Below are positions 12,457-24,450 of a stretch of DNA of 64,000 nucleotides, one piece after another. The translations under genes and the position numbers were made by a program. This DNA comes from Holothuria scabra (taxonomy: Eukaryota > Echinodermata > Holothuroidea > Aspidochirotida > Holothuriidae). Numbering within the stretch: the first letter of the stretch is position 1; each line of letters begins with the position of its first letter. The stretch lies in contig CM074185.1 in NCBI GenBank assembly GCA_037179385.1, positions 12,842,866 to 12,906,865 on the forward strand, given 5' to 3'. Under the pieces are notes generated by a model, which was not told where the DNA came from, did not search any database, and saw nothing but the letters and a program-made list of their open reading frames with translations.

Positions 12457-12460
12457 TTAA

Positions 12461-12711
12461 CCCTTTACCGTTGTGCTCCGATCAGGGCATATTTGCGCGC
12501 CTCGGGAGTGGGCGGAAAAGCGGACGTAGCCCGCCCCGCATCGGCTTCCATAGGCCATTGACCCCGTGACCTTAAACTATTGTCTCTCTCGTTGTTGTGG
12601 CCGAATTTTCGGGTAGCTACTCGCAGTTTCGAGCTCCGCGTGAAACAGTAAAGATGGGTGACAGCCGAACTCTCCGCATGGGTCCAAAAGGACCCAAAAA
12701 ACGGTAAAGGG
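12461..12711 (+). mobile_element. piggyBac-like MITE, family P2, copy 1
   Basis: 251 bp flanked by TTAA (12457-12460 and 12712-12715), with inverted ends CCCTTTACCGT and ACGGTAAAGGG. It is more GC-rich than its surroundings and has an internal palindromic block GGGTCCAAAAGGACCC near the right end. A second copy of the same length lies 103 bp downstream in the same orientation. CCC...GGG ends with a TTAA target fit piggyBac. Confidence 0.85.
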
Positions 12712-12814
12712 TTAAAATAAGCCCGTGGAGTGTGTTTACTGCAAAGCTGATGCCACTGTCTCTGGGTGTGTGCACGTAACCCTTTAGCCGACTGGTGCAG
12801 ATATTTTAGATTAA

Positions 12815-13065
12815 CCCTTTACTGTTGTGCTCCGATCGGGGCATTGTTGCGCGCCTTAGGAGTGGGCGGAAAAGCAGATGTAGCCCGCCCCACATCGGCT
12901 TTCGTAGGCCATTGACCCTGTGACCTCAAACCATTGTCTCTCTCGTTGTTGTGGCCGAATTTTCGGGTAGCTACTTGCAGTTTCGAGCTCCGCGTGAAAC
13001 AGTAAAGATGGGTGACAGCTGAGCTCTCCGCATGGGTCCAAAAGGACCCAAACAACGGTAAAGGG
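12815..13065 (+). mobile_element. piggyBac-like MITE, family P2, copy 2
   Basis: 251 bp, flanked by TTAA (12811-12814 and 13066-13069), with ends CCCTTTACTGT and ACGGTAAAGGG. It is very similar to the 12461 copy, differing by scattered, mainly transition-type changes. The minus-strand frame through it is not a gene. Confidence 0.85.
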
Positions 13066-13084
13066 TTAAGTTGAATGTAAAGCT

Positions 13085-13256
13085 ACATCACAATTTTCCT
13101 CTTACTTCTCTTCAAAGTATCTTTCAATATTTTTTAAAACATTAATATTGCAAATTCAATGTTAAAAACAAACAGATAATACTAGCAAATTTAATATTTG
13201 AAGAGAAAAATTGTTGTCACATGACTCCCACCAGCCAATCACGAAGTACAGGGCGT
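13085..13256 (-). mobile_element. R2-family fragment, copy c
   Basis: This is the reverse complement of the middle of the 40751-41005 R2 element. It contains TTCTCTTCAAAGTATCTTTCA, then TTGTTGTCACATGACTCCCA, then CAGCCAATCACGAAGTACAG. It starts just after the P2 copy 2 element. Confidence 0.55.
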
Positions 13257-13259
13257 AGG

Positions 13260-13302
13260 CCAGTCTTGAATTTTGTTCCCAGTCTTGAATTTTGTTCCCC
13301 TG
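13260..13302 (+). repeat. 20-bp tandem duplication
   Basis: CAGTCTTGAATTTTGTTCCC occurs twice head to tail. Confidence 0.85.
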
Positions 13303-13309
13303 GTAACCT

Positions 13310-14277
13310 TTTAGAAGTTCTGTTTCAGTTATGAGATATATGCTCCTAAATTGTTCAAAACTTCAAATGGTCTTCTTCATGTTAAAACTTCACAGTGCCT
13401 GTTATAAATGTTTTTGTTAATAAATCATAACAAAAACAAAATAATTCAGAAATTTGTCAGGTTTTGCTCCTAAATCAATTTTGGGTGACTATACTTGCTC
13501 CTTAAAGGACATTTAAAGCCATGCAAAACTGTTCTTTTTTACAATTTTTGTAAGCCTCTCAATACCAAACATATCAGAACTATGCGCTTTATTTCAATAT
13601 GAGACTCATTGCATTTTTTCTTCCGTCATTTGTTATTAGTAAACTAAAAATTGAGAATAAAACCTGTTGAAAAATAGATCTATTCTCTATATAGTCATTC
13701 TTGTGCGTTTCGTAAAGCCAGCCTACTGTATGTAACTCAAAACACCTCTCCAGAGTAAAGAAACCCCCTCTAGTAAAGTGGAATAATCCTCCTGGGATCC
13801 ACATGGGAATACACTCACTCACAGAGCTCGCGTAGAGGTGCAGTGATCTGTGAAACCACAAAATAGGCTGTGCTGGTGCAGCACATGCCGTGAAAAAGCT
13901 GGTAGCGCTGTTTTGCCTGAAATAGTTCCGATATGCTTTCCAAATATATTACAGCACTTAAAACATGTTTCATATTTAACACAAACAGGATCGAGTTCAA
14001 TGCCCAGCATAAATTTCATAATTATGTAAGCAATATTTTTGCCACATGATCCACAAGAGTTATTCACTGAATACGATACATCTGGTACACATTGTTAAGC
14101 TTGAGTTCTACACTTCTTCTTTTAACTTACCACAATTTTTTTCATTTTTCTTTCCCAGGTGACACTTCACAACACACTTGTGTTGGTGTGTTGTTCAATC
14201 CCATCCAACTTACCAATTGGTTGGAAACTGGGCCATAAAACTCCATCTAACTAATCCATCCTAACTAACCCCACACT
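13310..14277. other. Non-coding stretch
   Basis: No supported gene. Three overlapping minus-strand frames at 13589-14067 contain several cysteines, but they have no family motif, and I see no splice signals that would join them to anything. Confidence 0.4.
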
Positions 14278-14281
14278 TTAA

Positions 14282-14524
14282 AGGGAAAATGCATTCTCCT
14301 CAATTTGTATCTATAGGCATGTGTTTCAAGAATGGCTTTTAAAAATCAACGTTTTTCCTCCTCAAATGTGAAATTCAAAAGTTGTCACTGCTTGGTTTTA
14401 ATACTTTAAACAAATAGTGTGTAATTTTTGAATAATCATTAAAGACAAATGGGTAAGTTATTAAGAGAAATCGTAAAATTGGGCTGTTGTTTCATAACAT
14501 GTTCAGGACAATTGCTCTTACCCT
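14282..14524. mobile_element. TTAA-flanked MITE
   Basis: 243 bp between TTAA (14278-14281) and TTAA (14525-14528). The ends are inverted: AGGGAAAATGCATT on the left, and its counterpart AATTGCTCTTACCCT on the right. It contains TTTTTCCTCCTCAAATGTGAA, which is shared with the R2 element at 40.8 kb, so it may be a diverged R2 relative. Confidence 0.65.
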
Positions 14525-14529
14525 TTAAA

Positions 14530-15560
14530 GTACATTTGTAATTGAAATGCATGTGAATAATTAGTGTTACCAAACACAGTAACCTTGACCCATGAACTAC
14601 CTTGAACTTTAATTTTTACGTGTACGTTCGTAAGATTAGCAGATTCAGTCCTTGGTCAAACTTGTCCTTAACGATTACCTGTTTGTCTAGAATTGCAAAA
14701 GATACACCCCCAAGTCCCCTTTTTTCATTAACATTCAAAACATAATCTTCAGTAACCATTACCTTCTTGTTAGCTTCAAGGTTGGATGAAAAATTCAAAA
14801 CCCTACCAATAATTCTCTTTTCTATTAGGAAACAAGTGCAAAAGCAAACAAAACAATAATAGCTATGATTACACTGCTCTTTTACATTAACTATAAGCCT
14901 CCTTTGCAACCCTCAAGCAATATTCTGAGGCATATAGTTTAGCAAAGAGGGATTTTCTGGGGGTAAAATTTTATCCATCAACCAGCTCCCAAATAAGTTT
15001 CATTTGCAAGTGGCATCTGTATCATCTGTCTTTTGAGCCAGTTGCACTATACTTTCTTCTATGGTCCTCACTCTTCAATTTCAAGGTTGTGTGGTTCTGC
15101 AAAATCTCACTTAAACTCCAAATTGATCCTTCATGTCTATCAAGAAATGGTACCGTAAGTACAGTAAAGCAGGATAACACTCCCTTGCAATCATACTGAG
15201 GCAGCAGTCCAGTAAAATCCAGCAAATTGTGCGAAGCTAACTTCATTTCCAAAACCAAAATTGACTACTCTGAATTAGCAACAGGAGCACGGTAATGACA
15301 GTATGGTATACACCTAAAGTGAACCATTTTTTTTTAAAAAAAACTCCCACCTTTCTCAAAATAGCATTTATTTTTTTTTTTCTGAGAGAGGAAGAATTTT
15401 GGGTCACATGTAGACTTGATAAGGGTGCTCTCAATTCTGTAATTGTGGTAAACTTCACCAAACTCCCTAGTTTGGGAATCTGTGAGAGACAATACCTATC
15501 CCCTATCATGCATTTTGCTTAATGTACTAAGTTTTTTCTTTGTAATATTTGCCAAAAGGG
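14530..15560. other. Non-coding stretch
   Basis: No gene or named repeat seen. Poly(T)/poly(A) runs lie at 15329-15345 and 15369-15382. Confidence 0.4.
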
Positions 15561-15569
15561 GCTCGATTT

Positions 15570-15700
15570 TCCTGGTTGTCCAGACTTGTCCTGGACGACT
15601 AAAATTTCATATGGACAATCAAAAGTAAAGTTGTTTGACCGAGGGACAACCATTTCTCTTTGTTTTGTGATTAGAATAAGAATTATAAAGCAGCTTGCTT
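15570..15700 (+). repeat. Dispersed repeat R13, copy a
   Basis: It shares GACTAAAATTTCATATGGAC, GGGACAACCATT and AAAGCAGCTTGCT, in the same order, with 62375-62500. The segment has repeated GGACAACC/GGTTGTCC words in both orientations. The element type is unknown. Confidence 0.45.
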
Positions 15701-15740
15701 TTCATCGGGTTGATCATGATTACTGCTTATTAATTGTTTT

Positions 15741-16423
15741 ATTATGCAAATGACTCACAAGAGGAGGCCAATCTGTCGTAACTACCTTTTGGGTGACTCT
15801 GCACTTCAAGAAGCCAAGCACCACCCCTATCTTGGTGTTGAGTTGTCAAATGACCTTTCTTGGGCTAAACATATATCTCAGACTGTTAACAGTGCTAATA
15901 AAGTCCTTGGATTATTGAAAAGGAACTTATGGAATTGTTCTCCTTCTGTTAAGGAAAATGCTTACAAATCTCTTGTCAGGCCAAAACTAGAGTATGCCAG
16001 TTCCATCTGGGATCCTTAGTACTGCACTACCCATATTGAATCCATTGAAAAGGTGCAACATGGTGCAGCGAGATTCGTTAAGAATGATTACCTACGAACC
16101 AGCAGTGTAAAAAGCATGCTGAAGGATCTAAATTAGGATAGTCTTGAATTGCGCCGGACAAAAGTTAGACTTAGTACTTTGTTCAAGGAAAGTCATGGAT
16201 CCATACCAAGTAACGTTTCTCATCTTTTGACCAAAAGTAAATCACTCCATACCAGGCCTGGTACACCCATGCTTTGAACTATATTATTCTGTCTGCAAAT
16301 AAGGACTGTTATAGATACTCGCTCTATCCACGCACCATCCCCTTGTGGAATCATCTTCCACTGGAGTTAAAATTCGCCCCTAGTGTGCTCTCCTTCAAGC
16401 AGCTCCTGGACAAACAAATGTAA
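15741..16423 (+). pseudogene. Non-LTR retrotransposon reverse transcriptase, C-terminal fragment
   Basis: The translation from about 15744 has the typical end of a Jockey/CR1/L2-clade reverse transcriptase ORF2. It reads YLGVELSNDLSWAKHI, then LGLLKRNLWNCSPSVK, LVRPKLEYASSIWDP, IESIEKVQHGAARFVKNDY and LELRRTKVRL. After one frame change near 16270 it continues as YRYSLYPRTIPLWNHLP and FKQLLDK, with a terminal TAA at 16421-16423. In-frame stops occur at 16017, at 16134 and just before the frame change. The fingers-palm part with the catalytic aspartates is missing, so this is a dead, 5'-truncated copy, which is normal for LINE insertions. The clade is not certain; CR1/L2-like fits the last block best. 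Confidence 0.88.
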
Positions 16424-16512
16424 TCCAGATGAAGAAGGACCACACGTCAACAACCCTTTGGGTGATTTGTGTGGACATCGATCAAGATCAAGATCAAGAT
16501 TGACACTCAAAT
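16424..16512 (+). repeat. 3' end and tandem tail of the LINE copy
   Basis: After the stop codon come a short 3' UTR and a small array of GATCAA units (about 16478-16502, ATCGATCAAGATCAAGATCA). CR1/L2-group LINEs usually end in short tandem repeats of this kind rather than poly(A). Confidence 0.65.
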
Positions 16513-16514
16513 TC

Positions 16515-16945
16515 AAATTTTAGACTTCATTTGAGCGGGGGAGCAGCAGCTGGAGTAATTAATGTGAACCATGCAAGGGCATTCAGGTGTATACCTTTTG
16601 CCATGCACACAGTTCAAACTGAATAAATTGTTATGGTTTGCATTTTTATATCTGGTCAAAGCTTATTACTTTATCAAGTGCTAAGGAGCAGACATATCGT
16701 AAGCTAAGCACATGCATGCATTTATCCTAAGTACCAGTGCTTTTGTACTGCAGTTCTGGTTTATTAGGAAGTATTCAGGTTGGAAAAAAGGGACAAAAGG
16801 AGGAAGAAGGGAGAGTGAGGATGACCCAATCCAGCTAACATGATGAAACTTTCCTTCTTACTTTTGTTACATCCTCCTTCTCTGCCTAATTTTGTACCTC
16901 TTATCGCTTCAGTGAGGAAATGAATTTCACTCTCATGCAAACTTG
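16515..16945. other. Non-coding stretch
   Basis: No feature recognised. Confidence 0.4.
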
Positions 16946-17209
16946 GTATACACGAATCCGAACAGCAAGTGATGGTCCAATTTCAGTCGGCCATAACTGG
17001 GGTCCATCACCTTTAAATCTTTTGATTTCCTCGCTTACCTCTATCACGGATGGTTGTACGCTGATCTGTATCTTGAATTCTCCAATTTCACTAAATATGA
17101 GGGTTTGAAATTCATGTAAACAATAAATACAGATGATTAAAGGTGGATGGACCCAACTAATGGCTGCCTACAGTCACTAAAAACAAGCACTAATCAGATC
17201 TGTCTGTAG
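16946..17209 (+). mobile_element. MITE family M3, copy 1
   Basis: It aligns along its length with 36846-37097. The left end reads GTATACACGAATCCG. The right end, ATCAGATCTGTCTGTAG, is an eroded inverse. The family has TA at its borders and may be Tc1/mariner-like. The short plus-strand frame at 16920-17108 lies in it and is not a gene. Confidence 0.7.
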
Positions 17210-17219
17210 TCACATTTCC

Positions 17220-17410
17220 CATCTGATTGATTGACAGCAACCAATATATCAAAATACACAAAAAGTTATGTAACATTTGGGGTTAGCTAACAGTCCAGTC
17301 AAGCATGTGTTTTTTCATGGACCTGTGAACACAACGAAAGCATAGCTCAATAGGGCACAGATCATGTAACAAACTCAGATACCAGTTACACCACACATTG
17401 CCTGGGTCAT
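17220..17410 (-). repeat. Dispersed repeat R5, copy c
   Basis: Reverse complement of the central part of the 7825-8165 repeat. It shares GATTGACAG, AAAGTTATGTAACATTTGGG, GGTTAGCTAACAG, AGCATGTGTT and GTTACACCACAC. Confidence 0.6.
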
Positions 17411-17467
17411 CTATGAAGTAATTGCTATCTCAAGAAGCAACATCACAGTATGAAGATGTTGACCAGT

Positions 17468-17513
17468 CATCATTGCTACCCCCACCCCCACCCCCCCCCC
17501 CCCACCACCACCA
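17468..17513 (+). repeat. Poly(C) / CCA-rich tract
   Basis: CCCCCACCCCC and a long C run, followed by CCACCACCACCACAA. Low-complexity sequence. Confidence 0.9.
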
Positions 17514-17519
17514 CAACTA

Positions 17520-20500
17520 TACTGTAAGCCAGTTGAGAAATCCCATTTTGCATTCTGTGTGATCAGTCCCAATGACGAGTCACTGACAATGACTACAAAT
17601 ACAGATATTGCTTTTAATTTAAAAACACTTGGAAATTCAAATGAGAAACCACCCAGGCACTGCATGCAGTGACTCCCTGAATGTAACTTTATGCAAAGAG
17701 CAAATTAAGACAAATTTCTAAGATATTCATCAAGTTTAAACACTTGAGTCGACAGTTGCTTAAAACCTGATAGTTTATATAAGGACAGCTGATGCATATC
17801 ACATTGCCCTCTGATGAGAGCTGATGTTGTGATAATTGCCCTGTCAGATATTACGTGTTAAAATTCATGTTTTTATAGTGATGTCTGAGAAGGTAAAATA
17901 TTGTACTTTGCAAATATGCCAAAATAATATTTTAGCTGTAACACAGAGAGATATGTTTAAAGAAAAATTCAGTCCATAGTATGGAAAAGATGGAATGAAT
18001 GGTTTTGGTAAATGCAATATATGTGAAATTTAAGTCAGGTAAGGGCTATGGTAATTTTAATGTCATATTGTTGAATGCATGTGCATGAACCTGCAGCCAT
18101 CTTGTTGTTTTTGGTTAGGACTGTTTACTTGGAAGGTTAACCCTTTTCTTGGTGTTTAGTGATGGGAGTAGGAGAAAGAGAATCCGGGTTCACATTAGCA
18201 GCAGGATTGCAGAAGTTGAAGATTGTGTAAAATTTTACATAGCAGATGGCTTATAAAGGATTAGGCCAACAAAATTTGGTGATAGTTGATACAATCTGGC
18301 TTGGGACCTCAAGTCGTACAGTATGACCTAGGCTTATTTGAGTAAATTTTTTTTTTTTTTGTTGCCTTGTGCCTGCCCAATGTATCTTCAAGTTCAGCTG
18401 CTAAATACAATCTCTGCAGAAATAATGAGCTTTCCTTAAGAATCAGTGCTGTTAGACAATTCCGTTTGTGACCATTATTAGTGAATGATGAAAAGGTCAA
18501 ACTGGATAACTTGGAATTGCACATGCAGTAAAACAGGTGGGGGGTAGGGGTGTTGTATGCATGGGTTACAACACTTTTGGTTTATGCCCTGGAAGACAAG
18601 TGTCATTTTTCTTTCCAAGATTTGACTTTGCTCGAATCTCCCCCCTCCCCCCCCAGGTTCTCAGATCCCCTGCAAAATTCTAGACAAAGGGGGGAATTCC
18701 CTCCTAAAATTTTTGAGCTGGTGCCATAACCCTGAAGAGGATGTGATATTTCCATAGATAGCCTATAAGGTCAATTACTGAAATCATAAAGTTGAGAAAA
18801 AGGATAGTGGCAGTGTTTCAGAATGCCCCACCCTTCCATCATTCGTTGAACTTAAAGGTATTATTTTAATCTAAATAAATCAAAGTACAGCTATCAACTG
18901 TGACTCAGCTTCTGATATCTTTGGGAATTCCATATGGTATGCAAAAAAGAGGTTTCAAAGTGGCAGAACCATTCAAACTACGTATGATCACCTTTCCCTT
19001 TGCTTAAAGACTCACCATGCATATGCCCCCCCCTTCTCTACCTTACTACAGAAAAACAGCTGGGCTATTAAATTCTCAGTTAATTTCTGCCTTATCATTA
19101 CAGTATCTTTTTTGGTGAAAAATAAATTTTTGAAAAACCATTTATAGCACATACTGATATTGAAATAACCATTCATTCTTAAATTTGTACCATTAAAATT
19201 AAAAATGGGCCAGGTTTTAGTACTTATCTTTTATTTAGTATCACATATAAAATGGTGGAAATTGTTGTACATTGAACTTAAAAGGCTGCAAGATGACAAG
19301 ATGTTGACAACCAATAAGATCTTCACTACTTCCCGAAATTTTTCCATAAGGCCCCCCAATTACTTGGGGGTTTGGTTTGACTCTTAGGCCTCCATTTTTT
19401 GGAAACCTTCACTTGCAGCTGATTCATGAGGTATACTGTAGCTTAGACTTGATCCAAATCCAAAAAGTAGCTTGCACTGCTAAGACAAATATAAAAAAAT
19501 AATCTACTACTTCATTGAGTAGCATGTAGGCAACTTGTCTGTAGCTAGAAGGCAAACTTGGATGAACTGAACATTTCGTTTGATAAAATATGTGGCCACA
19601 GACGCCTTGCATTGCCTGATGTAGCATGACAAGTTCCTGTTTTTATTAATGACCAAAGGGAGTTGAAATTTAAGGGGGCTTGGGGTCTAAAAATGGTCTG
19701 ATACAGACGTTAAAAATGTAATCCACTGATGAAGAATTTTCCTCTGCTGATAAATGCTGTAAGATGTTGAAATTCATCAGCCTTATTTGAAGGTAGTCAT
19801 TTTTGTACAAGTTACCCGCAGCTTTTTCCAGTATCGAAGTGAATAAATGCTATGAGTGATGTATAGTTTTAGACTAGGTTCACTACATTTGCTTTTTCAC
19901 ATTTAACTTTTAGTACTTTTGAATATTTTAATTTCACTTCAAAAAAAAAAAAAAAAAGCATACGTATATGTGGTACCAGATTGCAAATAAGGACACCTGG
20001 TTTTTCTGAAATTTTTGAAGCGGAAGAGAGTCACCCACAAGATAAAAGATATGATTCACCCTAGGAAAAATGAAAAGGGATGCATCTTAAGAAAGTCAGA
20101 AAGGGGGCACACACTTAACATCCTTCCCAATTTGCGTTGCAAAATGGTAATTTGAGTGAATTTTGTTCCTGTTAGAATCTGATTATAGTTTCTTGAAAGT
20201 GCACTTGTTGGTCAACTTTGCACTCTTCAAATCTTCATCATTCTTCAAATTTTTGAAAGAAATTTCTCTGCACCATTAAATCAGTAAATTTTCTCCATAA
20301 AAGCAAGCCCTGATTCAAAGTTGCATGGAAAGTTGAGTCCACTGGCCTTCACAAGTTCATGATATGCACAAGTTTTTCTCCCTAGAAAACTGGAGCATCT
20401 TTTCTAAAAAAAAGCAATATGTTCTCAACAAACAATGATCTAGTTGAAAGCTCTCACAGTAAAAGCGACTCTCAAACATGCCTCGGGCAGCTTAAAGCGC

Positions 20501-21170
20501 CATGAAAGCATGCGTAATGAGTTATAATGTCCCTTACTGTAGGTTACAAGGCAACTTAAACCATGACTTTGGACTAGCCTGACGTAAAACGAAAAAAAAA
20601 AAATCTGGAAAAATCGTGACAGCTGGGAAGATTGTATATATGTACATTTCTTAATGTTTTTTGTATACCCTCTGGCTATTTCAGCTTCTGTATACTGTCT
20701 TTCTTTCAAAAGATATAAAAGACTAAACCAGTCTCAGACTGTTCTTCTTTCTAAACCCACACACTTTTTACTTTCTATTTGAATTAACTAAAATTTCTGA
20801 ACCTCTAAATTACATGATGAGCTTCAGACTGTATGTAATGAGAAATTGTGTCATAGTATCTTATTTTCTGGATATGGTCATCACATTAATTGTGCTTAAA
20901 TTTCACAACAATTCTTAACTTCCCAAATTTTTGGAAGGCAAGAGAGAACAGAGCCAATTTTGAAGTGGGAGGTCATCATCCAAGCAGCACAACATGTTCA
21001 AGAAAAAAGAGGCCCCAATTTCCATTTTACGCAAGCCCAAAATGATCATTGCAGGATAGGTACCCCTTCCCCAAGCAGTGCAGTCCCCAAAAGAGGTTAG
21101 TACCGCTGTGATGAATTTCACTAAACTAGGCTGTACTTGGGATCACATTACATATATACATACCTACAAA
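17520..21170. other. Non-coding stretch
   Basis: About 3.6 kb without a supported gene. It includes homopolymer tracts (T at 18348-18361, C-rich at 18640-18655, A at 19940-19957) and otherwise AT-rich unique-looking sequence. The short frames here show no domain. Confidence 0.45.
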
Positions 21171-21173
21171 CTT

Positions 21174-21300
21174 TTATACAGCGCAAATTCCATATGATCA
21201 ATGCGCTAAGAAAACAAGAAAAATAATACCAACAAAATAACAATCAAATAGGAGCGTCTTAAGCTGTTTTTTGAACAGGGCAATAAATTTGGAATTCCGT
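21174..21300 (+). repeat. TTTATACAGCGCA... repeat fragment
   Basis: CTTTTATACAGCGCAAATTC ... GATCAATGCGCTAAG resembles the segment at 22228-22290 in its pattern TTTATA..GCGC ... GCGCT.AAG. I recall such segments as a common dispersed repeat in marine invertebrates, but cannot name it. Confidence 0.35.
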
Positions 21301-21705
21301 ATGTGAGAAGGCAATGGTCAAGGCATGCGGCCCTCACCTACTCGCTTCTTGAAAGGAGTTATGAGGAGTAGGGGCCCTGTCCATTGCATTGACAACAAAT
21401 ACACAAGTTTCCTGATAACTCCAACTGCTTCCATTTGTTTTCATGCAAGGTACAAAAAATTTCCCTTTATAATCTCACATTCCATATCTGGACCATAGAT
21501 AGTGTTTTCTGCAGAATGACTAGAGTTAATATCTCCAGCACACAGCTGAGACGCTAAATAAAGTGAACTTGTGAACACATGCTCCACAGACATGTATGAT
21601 CACTGTTTTTTGGTTTATTTGTTTGTTTGTTTGGGCTCCAGACGCTAAACAGAACACTCTGAAACTTAGGTAGAGATACAAAAATTGCAGATGAAAAATG
21701 AAAGG

Positions 21706-21972
21706 AACGCTCTAAAAATAAAAAGAGTGAAACTTTATTCGTTACAAAAGTGAAAGTTACAAAGTTCACTCTACGTGAGTCGAAATTCATTCCAAGCAGA
21801 GTGAAATTCACTCCAAAAAAGTGAAGTTTCACTCTTGATGGAGTAGCAGTAGGAAACACTCTTTATAAAGAGTGACCCCTGCAGGACTCTAAAGAGTGAA
21901 TTTTCACTCTTCTTGGAGTAAATCTGTGAACCCTTTGATTCAAGTTCACTCTTTGATTTCTAGAGTGTAACT
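21706..21972. mobile_element. MITE with AGAGTGAA inverted ends and internal repeats
   Basis: The left end (about 21706-21735, CGCTCTAAAAATAAAAAGAG then TGAAACTT) is inverted at the right end (about 21942-21972, AGTTCACTCTTTGATTTCTA then GAGTGTAACT). Inside are many copies of AGTGAA or TTCACT in both orientations, including the near-palindrome AGAGTGAATTTTCACTCT. I could not settle a target-site duplication. Confidence 0.65.
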
Positions 21973-22004
21973 GGTCAGAAGACAAAGAAAGAAAACATGA
22001 ACTT

Positions 22005-22170
22005 GAAACAGGTGCATAGCCAGGATTGTGTCATGGGGGGGTTGATGTCTTGGGGGATTTCAGGGCCCGAGATGGAAGAAAAGTCTAAGGATAGAGAGAA
22101 AAAAATGCTATTTTAGGTGTTTTTCACATTGCAAGGTTGGGTCATGGGGGTTCCCCTGTATCTAATACTA
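22005..22170 (+). repeat. Dispersed repeat R6, copy a
   Basis: It begins with GGTGCATAGCCAGGATTGTG then TCATGGGGGGG. The inverse of this lies at 41086-41130. It ends near GGGTCATGGGGGTTCCCC. It looks like the terminus of a DNA transposon family. Confidence 0.45.
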
Positions 22171-22205
22171 TAACACCATGTTCAGGACTATCTTTTTCAA
22201 ACACT

Positions 22206-22300
22206 GTGTTAATAATAATAATAATAATGATGGAAATTTATAATGCGCACACATCCGCAAAGAGCGCTCAAGGCACATGCTGTGCTGTGTTCACATGAAA
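22206..22300 (+). repeat. (AAT)n microsatellite and GCGC repeat fragment
   Basis: Six to seven AAT units, then TTTATAATGCGCACACATCC and AAAGAGCGCTCAAGGC, a pattern like the 21174 segment. Confidence 0.6.
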
Positions 22301-22304
22301 CTAA

Positions 22305-24445
22305 AGTTTTGCTTCAGTGTAGGAAGTATTATAAATAAAAATGCTCAAGCATGTTTTCCTTCATCATTTATTTCCTTTATTTGGGCCACAATAAGCTATA
22401 CTCGGCAACCAAAAATGACCTATTTCAGAAGATGGGTTGTCTGAGCAGGCAACAAGGCATCAGAAAATATTTGAAGCCCTGTCATGCCTTACAGTAACAA
22501 AAATAATTTTATCACAAGATTAAAAAGAGACATTCAAGAGGGAGGATGCCTTGAAGGGAAAGGGGAAAGGGTCTACAGGTTTAAGGAACAGTAGGTAAAG
22601 AAAATAACGACACTTAGCTAAGTTCCTGGATGGAAAAACCTTGAAAGCTGACAAAATCCGGCCTCAGGATAACCTCCGAAGTAGCAAAGACTAGAGTGGA
22701 AGGGTAATGAGGATGGTTTGGGAATCTATGAGCCCTGATAATTACCTCCCATTCACATGTAATTTCCACTTACCCATAACTTCCCCTATAAACTAATAGC
22801 ACCGAGAGAGAGGGTGCCCTTGCTGATCCCCACACGAGGAGCAAGGACGCCCACTATCATCCTTTTCCCTCTTTGCAATTTTCCTTTTTTAAAAAATAAT
22901 TGCCAACTGTCAGCACTTTCTCTGTGATGCTAATTAGTGTTATTTGGTGTCACACATTTCAGCTAGCCATGTATTTTAATCTCCATACAGTACACTCTCA
23001 ACCAAGTTTATATCAATGTATTACATAAATTTGAAGTTGATTTGCACAATTTCATAACTACTGTATATGACAGAACTTATAGTCAGTCTCTCTTGAGATA
23101 TCCTTTCAAAACCTCGGTCTCTTAAATATACGATAAAACTCTACCAATATTTCACAATACACATATCTGTAATAAACTGTCACGTACAATCACCCAGCAA
23201 CTTTCTTCTTCATTCCTGAAACCTACTTAGACCAATAATTGGACCTACGCTTTATGTTGACCCTTATGTATTGATTGCACACACCCTTTCAGAAGCCAGT
23301 GCACGTGAAAATATCCTTCACAAGGCAAGGATTGGCACCTTGCTGTGTGCTGCCTTCACAAGTCGGTTATATTCGTCACAGCCCAAATCAGTTTATCTAG
23401 AGCTAAAGATATGAATTGCGTCTGTTCCTCAAAGATAATGCTCTTTAGGACAGATTGTTAATAAAATAAGAAGCCAATAAAATGAGACTTTTACCTAATA
23501 GCCCTTTTTGAAAGGACAAATAAGCTGGCTGGAATGCATTGCTTTATGACAGTAACACAGTAACACACAGAAGCATTATCAAAGGTTCAGGTAGTCATAC
23601 TGCAGGACGACCTCCAAATAGACACAAAGACTGAGAGTTAAATGCTGCCAACTGATGGTTGTATCACCTTAACTCAAGGCAAACATGTTGCCAACACTAC
23701 TTTTGAGCTAAAAGCAGGTGACTTAACAGGCCTGTAGTGTGTATACAGTAAATAAAATGTTTTGAGAACAAGAAGAACACATGAGTAACTCTGGCATAGT
23801 GTCCTTGATGAGCCAAAATGGCTTCCTGACCCTCAAAATGTTAAATTACACTATTTTCTTCCACAGAGTGTATGCTTCTCAGCAGTGGTGATGAGAAAGT
23901 TAATAAGCTTGAATGATTATCATTAAAAACCACCCAGGAGTATTAGCAATGGTAGTGAATAATGTGCGAGCGTGCTAGTACTAGCGGTTACAAACAAGAT
24001 AACCAATGTACATTCAATCTACATTCAAGTCAAATTCTATTCATTGTGAATACTGTTTGAACCACATAAGTTGCTCACAAAGTCATTTTAATAAAAATGA
24101 GACACAACTATTCAGACCAGACTTCTTTTTAAGTAATGTACAACATATTTTGTGAAAAAAAGTCATTGTGAATGTTTTATGAGCACAGACAAATTTGTTT
24201 CCTATGGCATGACCATTGTCGTAGGATTTAAACGTATTGTGGGACTTACTGTAAAGTCCCTGTTAAACATTATTACTCACGGTTTTCTTTTTAAACTACC
24301 ATAGAAATTTATAGACAGTTGCTTAGAACCAGAATGCAAAAATGCATTGAGGTTTCGATGATATATAAATTTTCCATTTCAAATAATGCCATCATGCACC
24401 ATTATCTTCACAGTCAAGTGTTACACTAGCATGTTCAAAAAATAA
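22305..24445. other. Non-coding stretch
   Basis: No gene seen in about 2.1 kb. The segment 23783-23850 (CTCTGGCATAGTGTCC ... AATGGCTTCCTGACCCTCAA) has a second, diverged copy at 29255-29325 in the same orientation. Confidence 0.5.
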
Positions 24446-24450
24446 TTTTG

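Noticed and set aside
13589..14067. Overlapping cysteine-containing minus-strand frames as an exon cluster
   Set aside because: No conserved domain, and no acceptor and donor pair in matching phase.
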